Below are positions 7,644 through 15,328 of a DNA stretch of 28,144 bases, in pieces. Every line of letters starts with the position of its first letter. Positions within the stretch are counted from its first letter, which is position 1. The DNA lies in contig JAPOOQ010000153.1 of the NCBI GenBank assembly GCA_026713345.1, forward strand, positions 1 to 28,144, read 5' to 3'. Position numbers and translations under genes: made by a program. The notes beneath the pieces are model-generated. The model saw nothing but the letters and a program-made list of their open reading frames with translations. It was not told where the DNA came from and did no database searches. Source of the stretch: Gemmatimonadota bacterium (lineage in GTDB: Bacteria; Gemmatimonadota; Gemmatimonadetes; Longimicrobiales; Gaopeijiaceae).

Positions 7644-9500
7644 GTGACCGGAGGCGAACTGAACCTCGCCTGGGCGCGCGCCATCCTTGCTACGCTCGCG
7701 GAGTACGGCCTCGAAGAGATCGAAATCGCTCCGGGCTCCCGTTCCGCCCCGCTGGTGCTGGCGTCGCGTTCCCTCCCCGGCTTGAATACCCGCGTACACC
7801 TGGACGAGCGTTCGGCGGGCTTCTTTGCGGTAGGCTACGGTCGTAGCCATCTGGGGCCGGCGGCCGTGATCACCACCTCGGGCACCGCGGTCGCCAATCT
7901 CCTCCCTGCCGTGGTCGAGGCGGACATGTCCGACGTTCCCCTGCTGCTGATCACGGCCGACCGCCCGCCGGGGATGCGCGGCGCGGACGCCAACCAGACG
8001 ATCATGCAGCCGGGAATCTTCGGCGACCGGGTGCGCTTCGCGGCCGATCTTCCGGAGCCCACACGGGCCGGGCTGAAGGGGACCGGAGCGAACTCGCTGG
8101 TGGCGCTCGTCCGTAAGGCGGCCAGCCATGCGGCTGGACCTCCCGGCGGTCCCGTGCACCTCAATGTTCCCTTCGACTTGCCGCTACAGCCCGAGTCCCC
8201 GGACGAACTCGACCTGAAAGGGCCGGGCGAGGAGAAACGGCTCGACCTTCCGTCGCTCGAGGTGGCGGTCGAGGACGGGGAGCTGGTGCCGAGGGGACCC
8301 TGGCGCCGCCGCACGGAGGCTCGTCGGCGCGGCCGCGATCAGGAGGCGATGGTGGCGCACCAGCTCGCGCTCGCCCGCCGGCCGCTGCTCGTCGCCGGCC
8401 CCGCGACCGATCCCGGCCTGGACGGCCCCGCGGCGGCGCGGTTCGCGCATCACCGCAACGTGCCGGTTCTCGCCGACCCCCTCTCCGGCGCGCGCTTTAC
8501 CGCGTCCGTGCGCGAGGGGTCAATCCCCTCTCCGATCCTGGGCGCGTACGACCACTTTCTGCGCGTCCCCGAAGTTGTCAGCCGCTTCGTGCCGGACCTG
8601 ATCATTCGCGTTGGCCGCTCCCCGACGTCGCCTGCGGCCGCATCGGCGCTGGCCCGGTGGAAGCGGTCGAGGCAGATCGTCGTCGACGACGGGGCGCACC
8701 GAAAGGACCACCAGGGCCTCGCCCATCACTACCTGCACGCCTCCGCGGGCGCGGTGCTGGAGCGGCTCGCGAGCGGCGACGACGATGACGAAGGGTCGTT
8801 CTCCTCACAGTACGAGCCCTGGACCCGCGGGTGGGCTGAACTGGAGGAGGTGGCCTGGGCCGCGGTCGAGGAGGGTCCGGCGCACCCCGGCAACGAGGGT
8901 GACTACGCCGCCGCACTGGTCCGCTCGCTGCCTCCCGGCTCGACGCTCTTCGTGTCGTCCTCGATGCCGGTCCGGGACGTGGACGCGTACGGACGGCCCG
9001 GCGCGCTCGATCTCGAGGTCCTGGGGAACCGGGGAGCGAGCGGAATCGACGGCGTCGTCTCGACGGCGCTGGGGTGCGCGGCGGGCGGGGCCGGACCGGT
9101 TGCCGTGCTGATCGGCGACATCGCCTTCTACCACGACATGAACGGACTTCTGGCGACGCGGGACCAGGGGTTGCAGGTCGTCTTCGTGGTGGTCGACAAC
9201 GACGGAGGCGGTATCTTCCACATGCTTCCGATCCGTGACTTCGAACCGGCCTTTACGCCATACTTCGCCACCCCGCACGGCCTCGACTTCGAGCACGCGG
9301 CTCGCCTGTACGGACTGCCGTTCACCGACGCGGCCACCCCTGCCGAACTCGAAATAACGGTCCGGGCGGCGGTCGCGAGCCGGGGGAGCGGCGTCATCCG
9401 GGTGCGCACGGACCGGGAGGTGAACCGGCGCAGACATGAGCAGATCCGTGCACGGGTGGCGCGCCGGATCCGGGAACACCTGAACCGGGAGACAACATGA
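7644..9500 (+). CDS. menD: SEPHCHC synthase (thiamine diphosphate-dependent)
   Basis: Condenses isochorismate with the succinic semialdehyde-TPP adduct formed from 2-oxoglutarate, giving SEPHCHC. All three ThDP-enzyme domains are present. The N-terminal Pyr domain has APGSRSAPL, the catalytic-type Glu55 in HLDERSAGFFAVG, TSGTAVANLLPAVVEA, and LLLITADRPP. A central domain follows. The C-terminal PP domain has GNRGASGIDGVVSTALG, VLIGDIAFYHD and VVVDNDGGGIFHMLPI. The start is the GTG at 7644, 7 nt after the menF stop; the same frame is open further upstream but overlaps menF and is not MenD-like. The 618-aa length is a little above the family norm, with an Arg-rich insert around residues 210-235. 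The stop overlaps the menB start (ATGA). Confidence 0.93.
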   Translation: MTGGELNLAWARAILATLAEYGLEEIEIAPGSRSAPLVLASRSLPGLNTRVHLDERSAGFFAVGYGRSHLGPAAVITTSGTAVANLLPAVVEADMSDVPLLLITADRPPGMRGADANQTIMQPGIFGDRVRFAADLPEPTRAGLKGTGANSLVALVRKAASHAAGPPGGPVHLNVPFDLPLQPESPDELDLKGPGEEKRLDLPSLEVAVEDGELVPRGPWRRRTEARRRGRDQEAMVAHQLALARRPLLVAGPATDPGLDGPAAARFAHHRNVPVLADPLSGARFTASVREGSIPSPILGAYDHFLRVPEVVSRFVPDLIIRVGRSPTSPAAASALARWKRSRQIVVDDGAHRKDHQGLAHHYLHASAGAVLERLASGDDDDEGSFSSQYEPWTRGWAELEEVAWAAVEEGPAHPGNEGDYAAALVRSLPPGSTLFVSSSMPVRDVDAYGRPGALDLEVLGNRGASGIDGVVSTALGCAAGGAGPVAVLIGDIAFYHDMNGLLATRDQGLQVVFVVVDNDGGGIFHMLPIRDFEPAFTPYFATPHGLDFEHAARLYGLPFTDAATPAELEITVRAAVASRGSGVIRVRTDREVNRRRHEQIRARVARRIREHLNRETT

Positions 9501-10336
9501 GCGACACCGCCTGGCAGACCGCCAAGGACTACGGGGACATCACCTACAGGAAGCGGGACGGCGTGGCCCGGATCGCGATCAACCGCCCCGAGGTACGGAA
9601 CGCCTTCCGGCCCGAGACCCTTTTCGAGCTGCTGGACGCCTTCGGCGATGCCAACGAGGACCCGTCCATCGGGGTCGTGCTCCTTACCGGCGAGGGCCCC
9701 TCGAAGGACGGGAAGTACGCGTTCTGCTCGGGGGGCGACCAGCGGGTGCGCGGCGATGCCGGCTACGTGGGCGGCGACGGCGTGCCGCGTCTCAACGTCC
9801 TCGTCCTGCAGAGACTGATCCGGACCATGCCGAAGCCGGTGATCGCCCTGGTCGCCGGCTACGCGATCGGCGGGGGCCATGTGCTGCACGTCGTCTGCGA
9901 CCTGACCATCGCCGCCGACAACGCGGTCTTCGGACAGACCGGCCCCAGGGTCGGCAGCTTCGACGGAGGCTTCGGCTCGTCCTACCTGGCGCGCATCGTC
10001 GGTCAGAAGAAGGCACGCGAGATCTGGTACCTCTGCCGCCAGTACAACGCCGCGGAAGCCGTCGAGATGGGCCTCGTCAACAAGGTCGTTCCGGTGGACG
10101 AGCTCGAAAACGAGGGGTTTCGCTGGGCGCAGCAGATTCTGGAGCACAGCCCGCTGGCGATCCGGCTGCTCAAGTCCGCGATGAACGCCGATGTGGACGG
10201 CCAGGCCGGGCTGCAGGAGCTGGCCGGGAACGCCACGCTGCTCTTCTACATGACCGAGGAGGGCCAGGAGGGACGCGACGCCTATCTGCAGAAGCGGAAG
10301 CCGGACTTCCGCAAGTATCCCTGGCTGCCGTGGTGA
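9497..10336 (+). CDS. menB: 1,4-dihydroxy-2-naphthoyl-CoA synthase
   Basis: Closes the second ring of the naphthoquinone by a Dieckmann-type condensation of o-succinylbenzoyl-CoA. This crotonase-fold protein has the oxyanion-hole segment CSGGDQ (77-82) and AGYAIGGGHVLH (120-131). The MenB-specific block QTGPRVGSFDGGFGSSYL (147-164) separates it from ordinary enoyl-CoA hydratases. The C-terminal RKPDFRKYPWLPW is also typical of MenB. The 279-aa length is normal. It is translationally coupled to menD by an ATGA overlap and ends 22 nt before menA. The substrate must be made by MenC (not in the window) and by MenE, encoded two genes downstream. Confidence 0.95.
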   Translation: MSDTAWQTAKDYGDITYRKRDGVARIAINRPEVRNAFRPETLFELLDAFGDANEDPSIGVVLLTGEGPSKDGKYAFCSGGDQRVRGDAGYVGGDGVPRLNVLVLQRLIRTMPKPVIALVAGYAIGGGHVLHVVCDLTIAADNAVFGQTGPRVGSFDGGFGSSYLARIVGQKKAREIWYLCRQYNAAEAVEMGLVNKVVPVDELENEGFRWAQQILEHSPLAIRLLKSAMNADVDGQAGLQELAGNATLLFYMTEEGQEGRDAYLQKRKPDFRKYPWLPW

Positions 10337-10358
10337 CGTTGGGGCCGGTGGGGCGCCC

Positions 10359-11306
10359 ATGCAGGTGACCCGCACGCAGGCCTGGATACTCGCCATCCGG
10401 CCGCGCACCCTCTCGGCCGGGGCGGCGCCGGTCGTGGCTGCTTCAGGCCTGGCGGCTGCGGACGGCGTCTTCGCCCAACTCCCCGCGCTGGCCGCCCTGG
10501 CCGGCGCGCTCCTGATCCAGATCGCCACCAATCTGGCGAACGACTACTACGACTTCGTCAAGGGCGGCGACACCGGGGAGCGGCTGGGGCCGGTGCGGGT
10601 GACCCAGGCGGGCATCCTGCCGCCCAAAGCGGTCTTCGGGGGGATGGTGGTGACCCTGGCGCTGGCCACCCTGGTCGGCGTGTACCTGGCCTTGGTGGCG
10701 GGCTGGCCCGTCATCGTGATCGGCCTCGTGTCGATGCTGATGGCGGTCTGCTACACGGGCGGGCCCTATCCGCTCTCCTACAACGGCCTGGGGGATGTGT
10801 TCGTCTTCGTCTTCTTCGGCCTGGTGGCGACGGCCACCACCTACTACGTGCAGGCGGGGGCGTGGTCCGCCGGGGCGATCCTGGCCGGTGCGGGACTCGG
10901 CGCATTCAGCACCGCAATGCTCGTGGTGAACAACCTGCGCGACCGCGAGACCGACGGGGCGGCCGGGAAGCGCACCCTTGCCGTGCGGTTCGGGGACCGC
11001 TTCACGGTGGTCCAGTACTTCGTGTGCCTGACCGGGGCGGCCGCGGCGCCGGTCGTTGGTTTCACCCTGATGGGATGGTCCCCCTGGACCTATCTGTCGC
11101 TGCTTGGACTGGTGGCGTGCGTTCCGGCGGCGTCGAGGATCCTGGGGGTGCTGGCCGCCGGCATGGCGGGCGGGGAGCACGGGACCGTGGATCGGCGGAC
11201 CCTGAATCCGGCGCTGGCGATGACCGCGCGGGGGCTGGCGCTCTACGGCGCGGGTCTGGGCGTCGGCGCGCTGGTCGGCTCGATGGGGCTCTTCGGCGCA
11301 TCTTGA
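10359..11306 (+). CDS. menA: 1,4-dihydroxy-2-naphthoate polyprenyltransferase
   Basis: Attaches the polyprenyl tail to dihydroxynaphthoate at the inner membrane, producing demethylmenaquinone. UbiA-family prenyltransferase with about eight or nine predicted membrane helices. The first Asp-rich motif is NDYYDFVKGGDT (61-72) and the second is NNLRDRETDGAAGKRTLAVR (191-210), both in the MenA-specific form. The 315-aa length is normal. The ATG at 10359 lies 22 nt after menB, and the stop overlaps the predicted menE TTG start (TTGA). The enzymes making DHNA from DHNA-CoA (thioesterase) and the later methyltransferase are not encoded here. Confidence 0.94.
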   Translation: MQVTRTQAWILAIRPRTLSAGAAPVVAASGLAAADGVFAQLPALAALAGALLIQIATNLANDYYDFVKGGDTGERLGPVRVTQAGILPPKAVFGGMVVTLALATLVGVYLALVAGWPVIVIGLVSMLMAVCYTGGPYPLSYNGLGDVFVFVFFGLVATATTYYVQAGAWSAGAILAGAGLGAFSTAMLVVNNLRDRETDGAAGKRTLAVRFGDRFTVVQYFVCLTGAAAAPVVGFTLMGWSPWTYLSLLGLVACVPAASRILGVLAAGMAGGEHGTVDRRTLNPALAMTARGLALYGAGLGVGALVGSMGLFGAS

Positions 11307-12856
11307 CTGGTGCGCGGTCGACCCCGGCGGACGATCTCGCGCGGCAGGCGCGGGAGTCCCCGCGGGCGACCGCCCTCTCGTGGGACGGGGGAGCCTGGAG
11401 CTACCGGGAGTTGGATGCGTGCGCGGCGGCGCTGGCGGAGCGCTTCCGCCGCCTCGGCGCGGTGCCCGGCGAGGCGGCGACGCTGTGCGCGACGCCCGGT
11501 TCCGAGGCTGTGGCCGCGCTGTTCGGCCTGTGGAGGGCGGGGTGCCTGGCGGTACCCCTTCACGAGCGGCTCACGCCGACCGAGATCGATCACGCGCGCA
11601 GAATTGTCATGTCCAGTTTACATATTGACAACTTGGCTTTACAGAGTTCGCATCCAAGCCAGGCGGAAGACGTGGTCCAGCCGGGCGACGTGGCCGGCAC
11701 CCGGGCAACAGCTGAATCCGGCCGCTACTCCGGCTTCCCCGACGTCATCGCCTTCATCCTCACCTCCGGATCCGCCGGCGCGCCCAGGGCGGTGGGGTTC
11801 ACCCGGGGCGCCTTCGCCGCTTCGGCCGCCGCCGTCGCGAGCCGCCTCGACCTGACCGCTGCCGACCGCTGGGGCCTCTGCCTGTCGCTGGGGCACATCG
11901 GCGGGCTCGCGCTGGTACTGCGTGCCGTGATGACGGGGTCGTCGGTGCGGCTGTGGCCGTCCTTCGATGCGGCGGCGGTGGCGCGTGCGGTCCTCGCCGG
12001 AGAGGTGACCCACCTCGCCGTCGTGCCGGTCATGCTGCGGCGCCTCCTCACCCGGCTGGGCGGGCGGCGCATACCACCAACCCTGCGCTGCGTGCTCGTC
12101 GGCGGGGCGGCAGCCCCCCGCGCGCTCCTCGACGACGCCTGGACGGCGGGCCTCCCGCTCGCCACCACCTGGGGCATGACCGAGACCGCGTCCCAGATCG
12201 CGACCGCCCCCCCCACCATCGCCCGCCGCCACCCCGGCACCGCCGGCCGCCCCCTGCGCGGCATTGAAGTGCGCCCCGGCGCGTCACGCCCAGGCCCGGC
12301 CGACTCATCACGCCCGCCACCGGGCACCACACCCTCGTCCCCCGCCACTCCCCTCCACGTCCGCGGCCCCACGCTGGCCTCGATCGTGATCCCCGGGCCC
12401 GGCTCCCCGCCCCAACCCCTCACAACCGACCCCGGCGGTTGGTTCCCCACCCGCGACCTCGGCCGAGTCGACCAAGGCGGCCTCGTCTGGATCGAAGGGC
12501 GCGCCGATGCGATGATAGTGTCCGGGGGACTGAACGTGAGCCCGGCCGAGGTCGAGCGGGTGATCGAGGGGCTGCCCGGCGTGCGCGAAGCGGTGGTCTT
12601 CGGCGTGCCCGACGAGGAGTGGGGCGAGGTGGTGGCTGCGGTCGTGGAGGGCGACCCGTCGGTCGTCAGCGCCGGGGACATCGAGCGCCACTGCCGCGAG
12701 CGGCTGGTGCGCGGGCGCTGCCCGTCGCGCATTCTGGTCGTTGAGACGCTGCCCCGAACCTGGACGGGCAAGGTGCTGCGGGCGGCAGCAACGGCTCTGC
12801 TCGACCCCGCCGGGAGCGGCCCGCCCCCAGACACACACCCACGGGAGACGACATGA
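11303..12856 (+). CDS. menE: o-Succinylbenzoate-CoA ligase with an in-frame repeat
   Basis: Activates o-succinylbenzoate to its CoA thioester using ATP. ANL-superfamily motifs occur in order: FILTSGSAGAPR (A3 loop, 151-162, with Arg where Lys is usual), TTWGMTETASQ (A5), GWFPTRDLGR, IEGRADAMIVSGGLNVSPAEVE (A7/A8), and PRTWTGKVLR with the catalytic-type Lys (A10). At 517 aa it is longer than most MenE; a Pro/Ser-rich segment ('RPGPADSSRPPPGTTPSSP') interrupts the region before A7. Residues about 101-114 are encoded by the AT-rich 21-bp repeat at 11601-11642, using TTA, AGT and ATT codons foreign to this gene, yet the frame is intact. The TTG start at 11303 overlaps the menA stop; no better start was found. 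The stop overlaps tyrS (ATGA). Confidence 0.88.
   Translation: MTGARSTPADDLARQARESPRATALSWDGGAWSYRELDACAAALAERFRRLGAVPGEAATLCATPGSEAVAALFGLWRAGCLAVPLHERLTPTEIDHARRIVMSSLHIDNLALQSSHPSQAEDVVQPGDVAGTRATAESGRYSGFPDVIAFILTSGSAGAPRAVGFTRGAFAASAAAVASRLDLTAADRWGLCLSLGHIGGLALVLRAVMTGSSVRLWPSFDAAAVARAVLAGEVTHLAVVPVMLRRLLTRLGGRRIPPTLRCVLVGGAAAPRALLDDAWTAGLPLATTWGMTETASQIATAPPTIARRHPGTAGRPLRGIEVRPGASRPGPADSSRPPPGTTPSSPATPLHVRGPTLASIVIPGPGSPPQPLTTDPGGWFPTRDLGRVDQGGLVWIEGRADAMIVSGGLNVSPAEVERVIEGLPGVREAVVFGVPDEEWGEVVAAVVEGDPSVVSAGDIERHCRERLVRGRCPSRILVVETLPRTWTGKVLRAAATALLDPAGSGPPPDTHPRETT
11601..11642 (-). repeat. Tandem 21-bp repeat, copy B, inside menE
   Basis: On the reverse strand, units begin with GTAAAG at 11642 and GTAAAC at 11621, exactly 21 bp apart. 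The second unit fits GTAAAS-N3-ACA-N2-ACA-N4 and matches 17 of 21 positions of the first unit of copy C; the first unit is divergent. Because 21 is a multiple of three, the menE frame is kept, and two TTA leucine codons (residues 106 and 113) fall at the same phase of the repeat. The base composition contrasts sharply with the surrounding GC-rich coding sequence. Confidence 0.8.
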
Positions 12857-14121
12857 TCGAGGAACTCCGTTGGCGCGGACTTCTCTCTGACGCGACCGAA
12901 CACGCGGCGGCGGCTTTCGCGGCGGGCCAGATCACCGGCTACATCGGCTTCGACCCCACGGCTTCGTCGCTGCACGTGGGGTCGCTCGTCCCCATCATGG
13001 GCCTCGTGCACCTGCAGCGGGCGGGCCACTGCCCGATCGCGCTGGTGGGCGGCGGCACCGGACTGATCGGCGACCCGTCCGGGAAGGTATCCGAACGCGC
13101 GCTTCTCGACCGCGCCAGGGCCGAGGAGAACGCCGCAGCGATCCACCGGCAGCTCGCGTCGTTCCTGGACTTCGATTCGCGGACCGCCCCGGCGCGCATG
13201 GCGAACAACCTCGAATGGCTCGACGGCCTCAGCCTCGTGGACTTCCTGCGCGATGTCGGCAAGCACTTCTCGGTCAACGCGATGCTCCGCAAGGAGTCGG
13301 TGCGCCGCCGCCTGGAAGACGACGAATCGGGCATCTCCTTCACGGAGTTCAGCTACCAGCTGCTGCAGGCCTACGACTTCCACGAGCTGAACCGCAGGTA
13401 CGGGTGCACACTACAGATGGGCGGCTCCGACCAGTGGGGAAACATCACCGCCGGGATCGACCTGGTGCGCCGAATGGGCGGTCCCCGTTGCCATGGTGTG
13501 GTTTTCCCCCTTGTCGAATCGGCGAGCGGCGTCAAGTTCGGCAAGACCGAGGAGGGGACGGTCTGGCTGGACCCCGAGCGCACCTCGCCGTACCGCTTCT
13601 ACCAGTTCTGGCTGAACACCGGTGACGGCGACGTGATCCCCTACCTCAAGATGTTCACGCTGCTGGACCGCGCCGCGATCGACGAGCTGGTGGCGGCCGT
13701 CGCCGAGCAGCCCCACCGGCGCGAGGCCCAGAAGCGCCTGGCGGCGGAGATGACCCGTGTGGTGCACGGGGCGGATGGGCTGGAGCGTGCCGTGCGCGCC
13801 TCGGGGGTACTCTTCGGGGGGAGCCTGGAGGGGCTCGGGGCGGCCGACATCGAGGAGATCTTCGCGGACGTGCCGCAGGCGGTGGTCGCGAGGGGGGAGA
13901 TGGAGGGGGGGGTGGAGCTGGTGGCGGTGATGGCCGATTCGGGCATGACAGTTTCCCGTAGCGAGGCGCGGCGGCTGATACGGGGTGGGGGGGTCTACCT
14001 CAACGGCGCGAGGGTGGCGGAGATTGGCGCCATGATCCGCGCCGAAGATGCCATCGAGGGGCGCTTCGTGATCGTACGCGTGGGAAGGAAGCGGTACCTG
14101 GTGGTGGAGGTGGGGGGGTAG
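12853..14121 (+). CDS. tyrS: Tyrosyl-tRNA synthetase
   Basis: Charges tRNA-Tyr with tyrosine. Class I synthetase with the HIGH-type motif HVGS (residues 41-44), the tyrosine/ATP pocket segment GGSDQWGNITAGIDL (190-204), and the KMSKS-equivalent KFGKT (228-232). A C-terminal S4 RNA-binding domain follows from about residue 350 ('MTVSRSEARRLIRGGGVYLNG'). The 422-aa length is normal for the bacterial TyrRS with KFGKT. The start overlaps the menE stop by 4 nt (ATGA), making tyrS the last gene of the menaquinone operon. That coupling is positional; no functional link between tyrosine charging and quinone synthesis is implied, although both draw on chorismate-derived compounds. Confidence 0.96.
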   Translation: MIEELRWRGLLSDATEHAAAAFAAGQITGYIGFDPTASSLHVGSLVPIMGLVHLQRAGHCPIALVGGGTGLIGDPSGKVSERALLDRARAEENAAAIHRQLASFLDFDSRTAPARMANNLEWLDGLSLVDFLRDVGKHFSVNAMLRKESVRRRLEDDESGISFTEFSYQLLQAYDFHELNRRYGCTLQMGGSDQWGNITAGIDLVRRMGGPRCHGVVFPLVESASGVKFGKTEEGTVWLDPERTSPYRFYQFWLNTGDGDVIPYLKMFTLLDRAAIDELVAAVAEQPHRREAQKRLAAEMTRVVHGADGLERAVRASGVLFGGSLEGLGAADIEEIFADVPQAVVARGEMEGGVELVAVMADSGMTVSRSEARRLIRGGGVYLNGARVAEIGAMIRAEDAIEGRFVIVRVGRKRYLVVEVGG

Positions 14122-14164
14122 CTACCAGGACGGCGGCTCTCGCGCTGGATCGCGCTCCCCCGTG

Positions 14165-15175
14165 CTACCAGGATAACTCCCAGATGTGCACCGTCGGGAA
14201 CAAGTCCCGGTTCAGCGTGGCCAGGCTGCCGTCCGACAGGATCGCCAGTCCAGCAAGGCTGTTCGGGAAAAGGAACGAGCCCAGGTAGTCCCCGTTCGCG
14301 ACCGAGTACACGTTCACGATGCGGCGGCGCTCCTCCCCCGAACCGCCGAAAAGCACATATAGGTATGATTCGTCACCGGTGATTCCCAACGCGGCCTCAC
14401 CCGCTGACCGGTCGACTCTCGTGACGGTCGCGTTGCCGAATTCCGGGATCCTGGTGCTCTCGGTGTTCACACCAGGGATCGGCAACTCCTCTAAACCATC
14501 GATGACGAAACGCACGGAACCGTCCGGATTCAGAAAAATCACCTTGCTCGACCACCGAAACGCCACCGCTGCGCCCATCGATCCGGTAGTGGCGGAAAAG
14601 GCCTCGCACGCCAGGCTGTGATCGCAGGCCACCGGCGCGGCCGCCGATTCCAGCGCCGCACCGTCTTCCGACACCGACACCCAGAGGGTCTTGTCCTTCT
14701 CGCTTGCCGGAATCACCAGCACACGCCCGGGACCGGAGGAGGGCAGGATGCCGTAATGCCCTGCGGTACGGATGCTGAAGCTGGTGACCTGCTGCCCCGT
14801 GAGTGCGTCGATGATGGTTGCCCGGCCCAGTCCCCGGTCCAGCACCAGCACTTCGCCTGCGGGCGACACGTCGATGTCCTGAATGAAGCTGAACTCGCCG
14901 GGACCGGCTCCCGAGCGCCCGAAGGTCCACGCGGATTTGCCATCAGCAAAGAACGCGCGAATGGCATCTTCCCCCCAGTCGGACAGCGCAAAGCCGCCGT
15001 TCGGGAGTGCGACGATTCCCCGGGGGTCGCCGAAGAGGGTTCCGTCCTCGTCCACGAAACTGGCCACGAGGACGGGTTCGGGGAGCCAGCGGCGTTCCGG
15101 GGCCTGAGCACTGGAAGGGGGTGCGGGGATCAGCGGGACGATGCACGCTGCGATGGCAAGGCGCCGGAATGCCAA
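14165..15175 (-). CDS. Secreted 6-bladed beta-propeller protein
   Basis: A 336-aa exported protein. The signal peptide is residues 1-24 (FRR, hydrophobic core, S-S-A-Q-A). Propeller repeats follow: 'GDPRGIVALPNGGFALSDWGEDAIRAF', GRSGAGPGEF (86-95), 'IQDIDVSPAGEVLVLDRG', and the C-terminal 'GLAILSDGSLATLNRD'. Two Cys near residues 180-190 could form a disulfide. The TTG at 15175 is chosen because GAGGAGG lies 7 nt upstream; an in-frame ATG at 15220 would put this Shine-Dalgarno inside the gene. It converges with tyrS (43-bp gap) and shares the GPGE motif with the proteins at the window edges. Ligand and role are unknown. The 153-bp gap to the upstream gene contains a weak, single GTAA-N4-AAC-like stretch near 15254. 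Confidence 0.8.
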   Translation of the reverse strand: MAFRRLAIAACIVPLIPAPPSSAQAPERRWLPEPVLVASFVDEDGTLFGDPRGIVALPNGGFALSDWGEDAIRAFFADGKSAWTFGRSGAGPGEFSFIQDIDVSPAGEVLVLDRGLGRATIIDALTGQQVTSFSIRTAGHYGILPSSGPGRVLVIPASEKDKTLWVSVSEDGAALESAAAPVACDHSLACEAFSATTGSMGAAVAFRWSSKVIFLNPDGSVRFVIDGLEELPIPGVNTESTRIPEFGNATVTRVDRSAGEAALGITGDESYLYVLFGGSGEERRRIVNVYSVANGDYLGSFLFPNSLAGLAILSDGSLATLNRDLFPTVHIWELSW

Positions 15176-15182
15176 AGGGGTT

Positions 15183-15189
15183 CCTCCTC
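15183..15189 (-). promoter_or_regulatory. Shine-Dalgarno deciding a TTG start
   Basis: The reverse strand reads GAGGAGG here, ending 7 nt before the TTG at 15175. This is the strongest ribosome-binding site near this gene and supports a non-ATG start, consistent with a normal signal peptide length. Confidence 0.8.
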
Positions 15190-15328
15190 GGGGCTGAGGG
15201 TTCCGATACTCAATGAACAAACAATCCGAGCCCGGATTCGTGCAAGGTGCTCATGTAATACGAACGTCGCCGTCGGATTCTTCACCTGCCCCATTTGAAT
15301 TGTTCACTGCGTCCCCGGCGATCTGCGC

